DNA of 64,000 nt from Gilliamella sp. ESL0441 (GTDB lineage Bacteria > Pseudomonadota > Gammaproteobacteria > Enterobacterales > Orbaceae): the NCBI RefSeq assembly GCF_019469185.1, contig NZ_CP048264.1, forward strand, positions 2,232,001-2,296,000. Reading direction: 5' to 3'. This document shows positions 34,666-44,759 of this stretch, piece by piece. The stretch's first letter is position 1; each line of letters begins with the position of its first letter. A model generated the notes under the pieces. The model saw nothing but the letters and a program-made list of their open reading frames with translations. It did no database searches and was not told the origin of the DNA. Made by a program: the position numbers and the translations under genes.

Positions 34666-36474
34666 ATGAATATATATCGTAGCTCTACTTTAGGTGAATC
34701 CTTCAAAACCTATGCAAAAGTTACTGTTAATGGAGTGGAAATATCACGAGAAAATCATATACAAGTAAAAATCAAGCAAAAGTTACTAACCCATAATTAT
34801 TTCGAAATATTATGTCCAAGTGAAACCTTTAGCGAAAAAAACAGTTATCCTCTTATCAATAGCCAAAACCTGCACTATTCCTATTTTTCCGTGCATTTGA
34901 TTCGATTTAAAGAAACTACAGCGATATTTCAAGGTGTTATTACGGGGGTTGAGCATCGTGTTCAGGATGGATATCCTTATATACTTTTGACCGGTGAAGC
35001 TGCTACACACCTTATGGATAAGAACATAAATTGTCAAACCTTTGTTAATAAATCTCTGAAAGAAATTGTAACAGCGGTTACCGATAAATATAAAGATAAT
35101 CGCTTACAGGTACTTATATCTCCCGAAACAACGGAAAACCTGCCTTATACAGTATGCTATAACGAAACCGATTTTCAATTTTTAAAACGATTAGCCAAGC
35201 GATACGGTGAATATATGTATCATAATGGAGAATATTTTGTTTTCGGAAAAGGTAATCAACTAAGAACTGAAATATCCGAAGGAGAAGATTTTCAAGAATA
35301 TTCCTTAAACGTAATCAGTAAACCTCAACATTTTATCCGTCAACGATATGATTTACGTAATGATAAGGTTATAAAAGAAGAATCAAATCAACTGTTCTAT
35401 CCCGATCAAAAAAATCTTTTTCATGTCAAATCAGTTCGAGCTTCTGAAAAATACTCCATACAACCGCAAACGGGTTATTCTGCTCCCGATTTATTCTATG
35501 GGGATGCTCAACAATTAGAAAGAGCCGTACAGCGTAAAAAACTAAGTCATGAATCCACTATTATAGCCACAACTAAAACCGATAATCCTCATCTCCGTTT
35601 AGGCGATACCATGCAAATGAATGCATGGACTAAAGAAAAAAATAAACTTCAACCCATCGAAAGCTATCGTATCACAGAAATCGAACACAGCTTTACCGAT
35701 GAAGGATATACCAATCATTGTAAAGGTATTCCTTTTGAGCAAAAAATAGCTCCTTATTTAGATGAAAATGCATATCCACATATCGATAATCAAATTGCGA
35801 TTGTGGTTGACAATAACGACCCCGAATCTTTAAACCGACTAAAAATTCGCTTTTATTGGCAACAAGAACATGAAAGTACCTTGTGGATTCCTTTAATGCA
35901 AGGACATTCGGGGGGTGGACAAGGAGCGCATGTTATCCCAGAAATCGGACATATAGTATTGGTGGATTTTCTCGGTCATAATGCCGAAGCTCCTATCGTT
36001 CTAGGTAGTCTATACAGTGGAAGTCATAAAAGCGGGTTTCATACTAAAAATAATGATTTGAAAGTATTTCAAACCCGAAGTGGAACTAAACGAATTGTCA
36101 ATGATGCCGAAGGAAGTATTTTGGAAGAGGATGCAGCAGGCAGTTTTATAAAGTTTGAGGGCGACGGTAACGTTACTTTGAACGTAATAAAAAATCTTAC
36201 AATTACGGTTGGTGAAAATGTTAATTTTAATATAATCAAAAATAATAATTTGAGTGTAGGCGGTAACCATAAAACAAAAGTTTTAGGTTCAACTCAATAT
36301 ACCATTGCCGGAACTGCCGATATTGATGTTCAAGGCGATTTATCCATGCATACCGATAAGGATATGATTTCTAACAGCTACAGTAAGATAGAAAATCAAA
36401 GTGTAGGCAATATTATAAATAATTCACAAAAAGAGGTTAGAAATAACAGTATTAATAAATCCAATTTACATTAA
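34666..36474 (+). CDS. vgrG: VgrG (TssI) spike protein, Bacteroidetes T6SSiii type
   Basis: 602 aa. gp27-like N-terminal part (VTDKYKDNRLQVLISPETTE, NETDFQFLKRLAKRYGEYMY), OB-fold (RLKIRFYWQQEHESTLWIPL, GHIVLVDFLGHNAEAPIVLG), then a repetitive gp5 beta-needle (FEGDGNVTLNVIKNLTITVG onward, many Asn/Ser). No extra catalytic C-terminal domain, so effectors are separate proteins. The needle tip would bind a PAAR-like protein, such as the DUF4280 protein at 41.7 kb. It lies between tssD and the candidate metalloprotease. Confidence 0.92.
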   Translation: MNIYRSSTLGESFKTYAKVTVNGVEISRENHIQVKIKQKLLTHNYFEILCPSETFSEKNSYPLINSQNLHYSYFSVHLIRFKETTAIFQGVITGVEHRVQDGYPYILLTGEAATHLMDKNINCQTFVNKSLKEIVTAVTDKYKDNRLQVLISPETTENLPYTVCYNETDFQFLKRLAKRYGEYMYHNGEYFVFGKGNQLRTEISEGEDFQEYSLNVISKPQHFIRQRYDLRNDKVIKEESNQLFYPDQKNLFHVKSVRASEKYSIQPQTGYSAPDLFYGDAQQLERAVQRKKLSHESTIIATTKTDNPHLRLGDTMQMNAWTKEKNKLQPIESYRITEIEHSFTDEGYTNHCKGIPFEQKIAPYLDENAYPHIDNQIAIVVDNNDPESLNRLKIRFYWQQEHESTLWIPLMQGHSGGGQGAHVIPEIGHIVLVDFLGHNAEAPIVLGSLYSGSHKSGFHTKNNDLKVFQTRSGTKRIVNDAEGSILEEDAAGSFIKFEGDGNVTLNVIKNLTITVGENVNFNIIKNNNLSVGGNHKTKVLGSTQYTIAGTADIDVQGDLSMHTDKDMISNSYSKIENQSVGNIINNSQKEVRNNSINKSNLH

Positions 36475-36499
36475 AAATTGAATCCCAAAAACAAAAGTT

Positions 36500-38014
36500 A
36501 TGCTACATATAAAAGTTGGTGGAATTTTACGCCGTACTGCCAATGGAGAAATTAAAAATTTCGCTATAGGCGACATAATTGATTCGGCAGATGAAGTAAT
36601 AACAAGAGCAAGTGAAATAATATTTGGCAAGTCAATACTACATCCTGATAGAGAAATCCCGTTACCTTTGGCTTGCATAGAATTTTTGCCCGGAGAAGGA
36701 CCTGATCCTTCAAGTCTTTCTACTACGGGGGAATTAAAAAAAATGAAATATCAAGGACAATTCGGCTTTGATTTTTTTCGGAAAAAAAATTCAGTTTTTA
36801 AAGATGAAAAGTCCTTTTTTGATAGTCTCCCTCTTGATAAGCAAACAGGATATTACAGTGAGAACGGAGCTTATAAACAATATAAAACCGCTAGAGATCA
36901 ATATGAAGCCTTATGCAAGGAATATAAAAAGCATTTCATTGCTTATCGAACGCAAAAAGCAATAACTAAGGGGTGGGAAAGCGAAGAATGGACATATTAT
37001 GTCCCTTATATGACTTTGTATTCAAAGGAATATGTGGATAGTATAACGTCCGAATATAAACCTGTTTATGAAGCTTATTTATCCATGATCGTTGAAATTG
37101 AAAAAGATATTGATCAATGGAAATTTGAATATGATACCAGTCTCTTTAAACATTCTCTTGAAACACCTTTAGAAATAAAAAAATGCCAACCCACTAAACA
37201 CAGTTGTAACTTAAAAATAACCTGTCTGAAAGATTTTGATACAGAACAAGAAATACGGGTCTATGCCTATCCGAAAGGAAGCAATAAAAAAAATATAGTA
37301 GTGCGAGAATTTACGAAAGAATTAGCAGGAGTTATTAAGGTATTGCCCAATTCAGCCAACCATCGAAAAAAAGTAAACATTTTAGCCGTTCAATTACAAA
37401 CGGATGTTGATAATACACAAGGAAAAGTGGTACAACAAGGAGAATTTTATAAAGATCAAATTCAGCGTTTCCACTATATGTTTAATCAAGCCTATATAGA
37501 ACCTGAAATCAGATTATATAAAGCAACGGATGGAAGTGAATTTTTAGACTTGACTAATGATTTAAGGTTTAAATCAGGCACAACATATATTGATAAAAAA
37601 GGCTCTATAATTCGTAATTCACCAAATAGAAAGAATTATCAAACATTATTAGACAGTCTGATTAGCAAAGAAATTAAAAATGACGATATCGTTATATATT
37701 TTTGGGGGTTAAGTAAGCCATCTTCAGGTGGTGATACAATTCTGGGAACAAAAAGAAGCTTTATTTTTAGAAATAAAAATTTTAAAGATGGATTAACAAA
37801 ACGCTCATCTTATGGTGATACACCCGTGCATGAAGTATTTCATTCTCTTGGATTATTTCATACTTTTTATGAAGCTAATTTTAATATACATTTTAGTCTT
37901 GAAAACCAAAGATTTATGTTTAAAATATATTCAACCTGTAATACAATGGACTATGTTTCAGAAAGGAATTTTCTTTATAAATGGCAGTGGGATATAATTC
38001 GCCAAAAAATTTAA
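36500..38014 (+). CDS. Candidate T6SS effector: metzincin-type zinc metallopeptidase
   Basis: 504 aa, not a known named family. The C-terminal domain carries HEVFHSLGLFH (His444, Glu445, His448, His454), the metzincin HExxHxxGxxH zinc motif, followed by NTMDY (Met483), a Met-turn. The N-terminal 80 residues (HIKVGGILRRTANGEIKNFA, LPLACIEFLPGEG) are probably the loading region; a Cys-rich middle links them. No signal peptide, as expected for a T6SS cargo. Directly after vgrG and before three paralogous exported proteins, the classical effector-immunity layout. Catalytic motif certain; toxin role inferred. Confidence 0.75.
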   Translation: MLHIKVGGILRRTANGEIKNFAIGDIIDSADEVITRASEIIFGKSILHPDREIPLPLACIEFLPGEGPDPSSLSTTGELKKMKYQGQFGFDFFRKKNSVFKDEKSFFDSLPLDKQTGYYSENGAYKQYKTARDQYEALCKEYKKHFIAYRTQKAITKGWESEEWTYYVPYMTLYSKEYVDSITSEYKPVYEAYLSMIVEIEKDIDQWKFEYDTSLFKHSLETPLEIKKCQPTKHSCNLKITCLKDFDTEQEIRVYAYPKGSNKKNIVVREFTKELAGVIKVLPNSANHRKKVNILAVQLQTDVDNTQGKVVQQGEFYKDQIQRFHYMFNQAYIEPEIRLYKATDGSEFLDLTNDLRFKSGTTYIDKKGSIIRNSPNRKNYQTLLDSLISKEIKNDDIVIYFWGLSKPSSGGDTILGTKRSFIFRNKNFKDGLTKRSSYGDTPVHEVFHSLGLFHTFYEANFNIHFSLENQRFMFKIYSTCNTMDYVSERNFLYKWQWDIIRQKI

Positions 38015-38022
38015 AAAAAATC

Positions 38023-38838
38023 ATGAAAAAGTTACTTATAACCTTAATTTTAATCATATCTATGACAGCTCCCGTCTACTCTCAATCCATGAAAGATTTT
38101 GACCTCTATACAAAAACGTTTGACTTAAAAACTTTCAAAGAAAAAATCAAAACCTCCAATAGAGATAGTTATATCTATTATTTAGATAATAATATTTGTG
38201 TTTATCAACACGTACAACCAGATCATTATATCAGTGAAGTTATTGATCAAGAAGGAAGTCCTTATAGCGTTGTAAGAAGATATTATCCTAATGGAAAATT
38301 ATTTACAACGGTTAGAAAATTTTACGACTTTAATATCGGAAATTTAGATGTTTATGATAAAAACGGTAATCGTGAAGAAGGTATTAATTATGACTATCTG
38401 TATTCTTTTACGGTAGACGATTTAATCCAAAAAATGAAATCCTTATACGGGATTGATTTAAACGTTATTACTGAAGGAATATCAGTAAGTAAAGCTCATA
38501 CTACGGCAAAGAAAAATATTGAACCTTTGTATACCGTGTATTATCCCATAATAGAAAAAGATTCCATTAAACGGGACGGCGCTATAGTTCAAGATCGAAC
38601 CTTTTATATAGACGGCAGTAATGGAAAGGTAACGATAGAAGATTACGTTGAATTGAATAGTTATTCAGAAACAGAAGGAGAAAAAAAAGGTTTGTACGTA
38701 ACCGCTCGGTATTATGAATTCAACGAAAAATGGAGACCTAAAAAAATCACTGAAAAAAAATTATACTTCAAATATGGTAAAAAATATTCACTGGAAATTT
38801 TGGAAGAAAAGAAGATTTTCGAATCATACAGCCAATAA
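38023..38838 (+). CDS. Exported protein, candidate immunity protein copy 1
   Basis: 271 aa from MKKLLITLILIISMTAPVYS; the longer frame starting at 37981 lies inside the effector gene. Signal peptide cleaved near YSQ. Periplasmic domain with a MORN-like element (RRYYPNGKLFTTVRKFYDF, then DVYDKNGNREE) and a well conserved C-terminal half (RDGAIVQDRTFYIDGSNGKV, KIFESYSQ). Two further tandem copies follow. Such export fits protection against a protease delivered to the periplasm. No family recognised. Confidence 0.7.
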   Translation: MKKLLITLILIISMTAPVYSQSMKDFDLYTKTFDLKTFKEKIKTSNRDSYIYYLDNNICVYQHVQPDHYISEVIDQEGSPYSVVRRYYPNGKLFTTVRKFYDFNIGNLDVYDKNGNREEGINYDYLYSFTVDDLIQKMKSLYGIDLNVITEGISVSKAHTTAKKNIEPLYTVYYPIIEKDSIKRDGAIVQDRTFYIDGSNGKVTIEDYVELNSYSETEGEKKGLYVTARYYEFNEKWRPKKITEKKLYFKYGKKYSLEILEEKKIFESYSQ

Positions 38839-38877
38839 GGAAGGCAATCAAATTTATGCTGTTTTTAAAATAAAATC

Positions 38878-39693
38878 ATGAAAAAGTTACTTATAACCTT
38901 AATTTTAATCATATCTATGACAGCTCCCGTCTACTCTCAATCCATGAAAGATTTTGACCTTTATACCAAAACGTTTGATTTAAATACTTTTAAAGAAAAA
39001 ATCAAAAACACCAATAGAGATAGTTATGCTTATGATTTAAATAATAATATTCACGTTTATCAATATGACGAAGGAGATAATTTTATTAGAGAAGTTATCA
39101 GTCAAAAGGAAAATCCATATAGCGTTGTAAGAAGATATTATCCTAATGGAAAATTATTTACAACGGTTAGACAATTTTACGGCTTTGATATTGGGGATTT
39201 TGTATCTTTTTATGAAAATGGTAATCGCAAAAATGTGATTAATTGTGATTATCTGTATTCTTTTACGGTAGAGGATTTGATACAAAAAATGAAATCCTTA
39301 TACGGCATTGATTTAAGCGTTAGAATAAAAGGAATTACAGTTAGAAAAAATCTTACTTCTCCTAAAGATGATATTAAACCTTTGTATACTGTGCATTATC
39401 CCATAATTGAAAAAGATTCCATTATACGGGACGGAGCTATAGTTAAAGATCGAACCTTTTATATAGACGGCAGTAATGGAAAAGTAACGATAGAAGATTA
39501 CGTTGAATTGAATAGTTATTTAGAAACAGAAGGAGAAAAAAAAGGTTTGTACATAACCGCTAGGTACTATGAATTCAACGAAAAATGGGGACCCAAAAAA
39601 ATCACGGAAAAGAAATTATACATTAACAATAGGATGGGCTATATAACGGACATTGTGGAAGAAAAAAAGATTTTCGAATCATACAGCCAATAA
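38878..39693 (+). CDS. Exported protein, candidate immunity protein copy 2
   Basis: 271 aa, the first 35 residues nearly identical to copy 1 at DNA level. It differs in the centre (VYQYDEGDNFIREVISQKEN; GDFVSFYENGNRKNVINCDY) and shares the C-terminal block. The 39-bp spacer before it still contains the ATG-CTG-TTT sequence that serves as the start region of copy 3. Tandem duplication with divergent middle regions suggests protection against several effector variants. Confidence 0.7.
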   Translation: MKKLLITLILIISMTAPVYSQSMKDFDLYTKTFDLNTFKEKIKNTNRDSYAYDLNNNIHVYQYDEGDNFIREVISQKENPYSVVRRYYPNGKLFTTVRQFYGFDIGDFVSFYENGNRKNVINCDYLYSFTVEDLIQKMKSLYGIDLSVRIKGITVRKNLTSPKDDIKPLYTVHYPIIEKDSIIRDGAIVKDRTFYIDGSNGKVTIEDYVELNSYLETEGEKKGLYITARYYEFNEKWGPKKITEKKLYINNRMGYITDIVEEKKIFESYSQ

Positions 39694-39710
39694 GGAAGGT
39701 GACCAAATTT

Positions 39711-40547
39711 ATGCAGTTTTTAAAATTATATATTAAAAAGTTACTTATAACCCTAATTTTAATCATATCTATGATACCCTCCAGTTACTCTCAATCTATC
39801 AAAGATTTTGACCTCTTAACAAAAACATTTGATATAAAAACATTCAAAGAAAAAATCAAAAACACTAATAGAGATAGTTATATCTATTATTTAAATAATA
39901 ATATTCTTATATATCAACACATAGAGCCAGATCATTATATCAGAGAAGTAATTAGTCAAGAAAATAGTTCATATAGCGTTGTAAGAAGATATGATCCTAA
40001 TGGAAAATTATTTACAACGGTTAAACGATTTTACGGCTTTGATATTGGGGATTTTGTATCTTTTTATGAAAATGGTAATCGCAAAAATGTGATTAATTGT
40101 GATTATCTGTATTCTTTTACGGTAGAGGATTTGATACAAAAAATGAAATCCTTATACGGCATTGATTTAAGCGTTAGAATAGAAGGAATTTTTGTTGCCA
40201 AACATCTAACTTCTCCTAAGAAAGATATTAAACCTTTGTATACTGTGTATTATCCCATAATAGAAAAAGATTCCATTTATCGAGACGGAGCTATAGTTAA
40301 AGATCGAACCTTTTATATAGACGGCAGTAATGGAAAGGTAACGATAGAAGATTACGTTGAATTGAATAGTTATTTAGAAACAGAAGGAGAAAAAAAAGGT
40401 TTGTACGTAACCGCTCGGTATTATACATTTAATGAAAAATGGGGAACTATAAAAATCATAGAAAAAAAATTATACTGGTATGGCAGTAAAGTGATGGGAC
40501 CGGAAATTTTGGAAGAAAAGAAGATTTTCGAATCATACAGCCAATAA
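39711..40547 (+). CDS. Exported protein, candidate immunity protein copy 3
   Basis: 278 aa from MQFLKLYIKKLLITLILIIS. The ATG used by copies 1 and 2 has mutated to ATT here, so translation must start at the upstream ATG (39711), giving seven extra residues before the signal core; a GTG at 39699 is less likely. The central region is almost identical to copy 2, while other parts follow copy 1 (HVQPDHYI/HIEPDHYI), a mosaic pattern consistent with gene conversion. A leftover repeat of the spacer follows at 40548-40568. Confidence 0.68.
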   Translation: MQFLKLYIKKLLITLILIISMIPSSYSQSIKDFDLLTKTFDIKTFKEKIKNTNRDSYIYYLNNNILIYQHIEPDHYIREVISQENSSYSVVRRYDPNGKLFTTVKRFYGFDIGDFVSFYENGNRKNVINCDYLYSFTVEDLIQKMKSLYGIDLSVRIEGIFVAKHLTSPKKDIKPLYTVYYPIIEKDSIYRDGAIVKDRTFYIDGSNGKVTIEDYVELNSYLETEGEKKGLYVTARYYTFNEKWGTIKIIEKKLYWYGSKVMGPEILEEKKIFESYSQ

Positions 40548-40642
40548 GGAAGGTAACCAAATTTATGTAATAAAGCTATATAATAGAACAGTAATGTAAA
40601 TGTAAAGAAGATTAAGAATTAATAATTTAAAATTATTTGCTT

Positions 40643-41656
40643 ATGAAATCTAATGGATTCTTCTTAGACGAAAAGAACTTTTCCACAAATAAACCAACTA
40701 GTGAAATTCATGTAAAAGTTAATAAACCCGAAGGAAAAGTGCGTTTACATTCGGAAAATTCACTTCCTTTACACCCACTAAATGTAAGAGCATATCGAGT
40801 AGACCTACGGTTTGCAAATGAAAAGCAATCGTTGGGATATGAAGTAAAGGTTAAAACTAAGCCCCTTTCTAACCGAAGTGTTGCTATAAAATATAAAAAA
40901 AACTACTTCTTTACAGACGGCAAAACGCCTAACCGATTGATTGATCAGTTAGCTATTGAATGCACCCATATTTTATATCCTATAGGAATAACTGTTAATT
41001 ATGATACGAACATAAAGCGAATTAACAATTTAGCAGAAATAAAACAGAAGTTCGAACAACAATTACCGACAATTCAAAGAAATTATAAAGGCAATAATTT
41101 TGCAAATTATATTCAAGAAATACAAAGATGTCTTGCAGATCCTAACTTATTTAATCAACGGCTACTGCATAAAGACCTCTTTTTAGCCCTTTATACTCAT
41201 CCCCTTTATCAGTCATACCCTCAATCAAGAGAGCTGGAAAGTAACATAATGGTACATGTTCCTGATGTAAGTTATCCTTTAATGTTTACAGGTAAGTTGA
41301 AAATCGATGAAAATTATAACTGCATGAGAGGGTTTTATATCCATTTTCAAGGAAGTGCTACTTCACTATCGGGGCAAGTATACGAGCTTTATGTAGAATA
41401 CAATATGGATTATATCGATTACACTATTAAAGATATTTTAGCGGAGGTGAAAACCGTTATCGAAGATAACAAAATAGTACTTTATAAAATGACTTGTTAC
41501 CAGTTAAGAGAAGAAGAGTCTTCTTCAAAAGAAAAGCAATTACAACACGTTCACAACATTCAAAAACAGAAAGAAAAAGAACAAAAAGAGGAAGAAAACT
41601 ATCAAAAATATATGAAAAGCCAACGGAGTTGGATTAGCAAGTTATTTAATCTATAA
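40643..41656 (+). CDS. Hypothetical protein of the T6SS island, possible adaptor
   Basis: 337 aa from ATG 40643. Not recognised. No signal peptide or TM. N-terminal beta-rich part (FFLDEKNFSTNKPTSEIHVK, GKVRLHSENSLPLHPLNVRA), middle helical part, C-terminal charged coiled coil (QLQHVHNIQKQKEKEQKEEE) ending in RSWISKLFNL. It lies 42 bp before the DUF4280 PAAR-like gene and the 864-aa candidate effector, where adaptors or chaperones are often placed. The role is inferred from position. Confidence 0.55.
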   Translation: MKSNGFFLDEKNFSTNKPTSEIHVKVNKPEGKVRLHSENSLPLHPLNVRAYRVDLRFANEKQSLGYEVKVKTKPLSNRSVAIKYKKNYFFTDGKTPNRLIDQLAIECTHILYPIGITVNYDTNIKRINNLAEIKQKFEQQLPTIQRNYKGNNFANYIQEIQRCLADPNLFNQRLLHKDLFLALYTHPLYQSYPQSRELESNIMVHVPDVSYPLMFTGKLKIDENYNCMRGFYIHFQGSATSLSGQVYELYVEYNMDYIDYTIKDILAEVKTVIEDNKIVLYKMTCYQLREEESSSKEKQLQHVHNIQKQKEKEQKEEENYQKYMKSQRSWISKLFNL

Positions 41657-41698
41657 ATCCAAATGCAAAATAAAAACTAAAACACAAAAATTTCAACT

Positions 41699-42163
41699 AT
41701 GGGAATAAAATATTTAGTTCAAGGTGCTATATGTGCCTGTAAATATGGCAATAGTACCGATGAACTGTTGGTTAAAACACAAAATATACTTTATCTGAAT
41801 GATAGTAACAGCACGAAAAAATTAGCAGCTACTACAACCGATGTAGGCGCAACATTTAAAAAGAATTGTTTCGGAGGATGTGCAAAAAAACCGCACCGTG
41901 CGCCGTGTTCCGTACAAGTAACTCAATGGAGTAGCGAAGAATCCACGCAAAAAATAGAAGGAGCCGGAAAACTGTTAACAGAACAATCCAAAGCAGGTTG
42001 TCCTTTGGGTGGACAAGATTGTATCAGTGTAGTACACCACGGTCAACAAGCCGAATTATCACAACAAAACCTTGAAAATACCCCGAAGGAAGTTCACGAG
42101 CAAATCAATCCCCTGACCTCATTAAAACTAACCCATAGAATACTAACGCTAAAAGCCAAATAA
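41699..42163 (+). CDS. DUF4280 PAAR-like spike-tip protein
   Basis: 154 aa. N-terminal IKYLVQGAICACKYGNSTDE, CFGGCAKKPHRAPC and GCPLGGQDCIS match DUF4280, a PAAR-like family of Bacteroidetes T6SS. The Cys/His residues probably bind zinc at the cone tip. It would cap VgrG and link the downstream effector to the needle. It ends 1 bp before the 864-aa gene, so they are translated together. Domain assignment good. Confidence 0.82.
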   Translation: MGIKYLVQGAICACKYGNSTDELLVKTQNILYLNDSNSTKKLAATTTDVGATFKKNCFGGCAKKPHRAPCSVQVTQWSSEESTQKIEGAGKLLTEQSKAGCPLGGQDCISVVHHGQQAELSQQNLENTPKEVHEQINPLTSLKLTHRILTLKAK

Positions 42164-42164
42164 A

Positions 42165-44759
42165 ATGTCTAAAGGTATTAATCGAATCATTATCTCTGAT
42201 GAACATATAAGCAACGGACAAATTATAAAGTTTCCACAACTTTTGAATGGTTGTGAAGTATATGGTTTGATAGCTAATGGAAACTGGGTTACCTTATCCG
42301 TTGAAATGGATGAAAAAGTATTTTTAGATGTTGAAGATAAAGTAAAAAATAAGCAAATACACAGCGGTATTAAATGGGTATACGGAAAGGTATATAATTT
42401 ACAGAAAGGAGGAATTAGTTGGCACGGATGGTATACAGATACCAACAGAAATAATAAAAAAGATGAAAACGAAGAATGGGTAAATAACAAACCCGTTGAA
42501 CAAATATCGAAAATCGATTTATACAATGTTCAAGGCAACTATACGATACAAAAAACCATTCAGATAAAATTTGACAACAAACCCTACGATACGCCTGCCT
42601 TGTCATGGGTAGAGCCTTTTTTAATTCATCCTGAATTACATTTCAGTAAAAAACCTAAAGGTATTTTTATTGTTCCGATTGCAGAACCAAAAATTTATCG
42701 AACGGATCTTCTAATAAATAATTCTCCTTTCGATAGAAAACTTCAAATACCTTTACCCAAAACAGAAAAAGAATCACAAGAAAACGAAAATGTAGTTTAC
42801 TACGGAGAAAACCTCATCATTTCTGCCCATGTTTGTACTTTACTGATTCCTGAATCTGCTGAATTTACAGTTATAATTGATCAAAAAGTACAACATGGAT
42901 CTAATAGCGGATTTTTAGGGGTTAAAATTGATAGTTACAAAACAATCTATGAGAAAAAAGTAAACGGATTAAAGCCCGAAAATGATAATTTTTGGAGTGA
43001 AGATCTTGATTATGAGCTAGTCTCATACCTCTCCCAATATTTTAAAAGAGCAGAACTTTTGATACCGTTAGCCATAGATAAAAAACCTGAAGATCAAAAA
43101 GAAAAAACTAAACGTACCTTCTTTGTTACTCTTAAACACATTTATCAAGCATATAGCGCAACTAATACAGATTTAAAAAAATTATATCCGATACAACAGG
43201 GGTATTTAACCATTGGTTATACCGATATGGAAAATTTGCTGGAGATACAAAATAAAGAAGTCGATGAATATGTGGAAAAGGCAGGGGATGTACTTTTGCA
43301 ACCTAACGGAGAGCCTTGCCATTATACATGGATAAAAGCACATAAAGAAGACGAAGAGATAACCTTATTTGAAGAAAAAAAGGAAGGAATAAAATTTGAT
43401 CCGATTGAAATTGGTCTAATAACAGGAGATGTAAATCCTTATCTGTTAACTTTAAGTACTAATCTAAAAACCGAAGAATGCAAAACACAACAACACACCA
43501 AAGGGGCAGACAGCGTATTTTATTTTCCTGCTAAACTATCTTCAGAAAAACAAGGCATTAAAATTCAAAAAATCGATTACAGTTCCGTTGATTTGCTTAT
43601 CCCCTATAAATACATACGTGATCATAAAGCCTTAGGTATGGTTAATATTTTTCCTTTTAACTATTTTTGGTTAAACGAAAAAGATGTCCAAAAACATGTG
43701 GTAATGGTAGATACCTGCCGATACACCATACCCGTAAAAATTAATGTATACCCCGATATTGAATGGGAAATTGCATTTGTTTTAACAGCAGGATTACAGA
43801 TCGAAGGCTCTATTACACGAGAAAGAAAAGTTTTGAACTGGTATCATCAAAAATTCGGTTTTAGATATATAAAAAGAGAGTTAAATATTGAGGTTACCGA
43901 TTCAGCTAAACTTCAATATGATTTAGCAGTTTGTTACAGTATAAATGGAAAACCTCATAAATACGGGCTAAAAAGCATTGAAAAAATAATTGAAAATGCT
44001 AAATATGCCTACGATTCAGTTTCACTCAGTCTTCAAGATCTTAATCCTTCGACTGTTAAAAAAGGTTACAAGAACTACGGTTTAGAATCAGGAACATTAA
44101 GTAAAATAGATTTCAGCATAGACCCACCTAATATAGGTTTTGCCTTGCGTTGGCAATTTGATGAAAGCCAAAGCGGGCAAATGGCAACAGTTTATAAAGG
44201 AGGAATAGCTTTACAACCGTTAATCGGTATTGCGATAGGGATTGATTTAATCCCTTTCATAAAAAAGATTCCATATATTGGGGTAGTGTTCGATTGGATA
44301 AAATCAATTATTGAAAAGCTAAGTGAATCAGAAATATATATTACTTTCGAAGCTTCAATGGAGGTAAACTGGGAAGGCAGTTGGTCATACAATACTATAG
44401 ACGGATTTGACAATGCAGGTGAGCAAGAAGCTAAAATCGAAGTAGGTATAAAAATTAAGGTGGGTATAAAACCAAGAGGTACAGTAATGGCTACCTCAAC
44501 TCAACCAGTAAAATTAAAATGGATGGTAGATGGAGAGGCTGGAACTTCCTTTGTTTTTACTCAAAAAATCGGCTATGATAGGCAAAAAAGCGCTCAATAT
44601 AAAGAATCTTCTGTTATTTGGGGAGGGGCTAAAATAACGATTAAAATATACGAACTAGTATTAAGCAAATCATATAACTTATATAAAGAAAACACATTAA
44701 CATTATTTGATGAAAGAGAAATTTATAATTCAGGAAAAGAATACATTGAAGCTACTTAA
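42165..44759 (+). CDS. Large candidate T6SS effector (864 aa), membrane-active domain possible
   Basis: 864 aa without signal peptide; I do not recognise it. N-terminal HWVYGKVYNLQKGGISWHGW-like region (GIKWVYGKVYNLQKGG, residues ~67-82) and immunoglobulin-like beta domains. The C-terminal third has a hydrophobic segment (IALQPLIGIAIGIDLIPFIK, ~684-703) and then a beta-rich region ending in LFDEREIYNSGK. This could be a pore-forming or membrane-inserting toxin, but no catalytic motif is visible. Two bases from the PAAR-like gene, and followed by two lipoproteins that are likely immunity proteins. Confidence 0.6.
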   Translation: MSKGINRIIISDEHISNGQIIKFPQLLNGCEVYGLIANGNWVTLSVEMDEKVFLDVEDKVKNKQIHSGIKWVYGKVYNLQKGGISWHGWYTDTNRNNKKDENEEWVNNKPVEQISKIDLYNVQGNYTIQKTIQIKFDNKPYDTPALSWVEPFLIHPELHFSKKPKGIFIVPIAEPKIYRTDLLINNSPFDRKLQIPLPKTEKESQENENVVYYGENLIISAHVCTLLIPESAEFTVIIDQKVQHGSNSGFLGVKIDSYKTIYEKKVNGLKPENDNFWSEDLDYELVSYLSQYFKRAELLIPLAIDKKPEDQKEKTKRTFFVTLKHIYQAYSATNTDLKKLYPIQQGYLTIGYTDMENLLEIQNKEVDEYVEKAGDVLLQPNGEPCHYTWIKAHKEDEEITLFEEKKEGIKFDPIEIGLITGDVNPYLLTLSTNLKTEECKTQQHTKGADSVFYFPAKLSSEKQGIKIQKIDYSSVDLLIPYKYIRDHKALGMVNIFPFNYFWLNEKDVQKHVVMVDTCRYTIPVKINVYPDIEWEIAFVLTAGLQIEGSITRERKVLNWYHQKFGFRYIKRELNIEVTDSAKLQYDLAVCYSINGKPHKYGLKSIEKIIENAKYAYDSVSLSLQDLNPSTVKKGYKNYGLESGTLSKIDFSIDPPNIGFALRWQFDESQSGQMATVYKGGIALQPLIGIAIGIDLIPFIKKIPYIGVVFDWIKSIIEKLSESEIYITFEASMEVNWEGSWSYNTIDGFDNAGEQEAKIEVGIKIKVGIKPRGTVMATSTQPVKLKWMVDGEAGTSFVFTQKIGYDRQKSAQYKESSVIWGGAKITIKIYELVLSKSYNLYKENTLTLFDEREIYNSGKEYIEAT

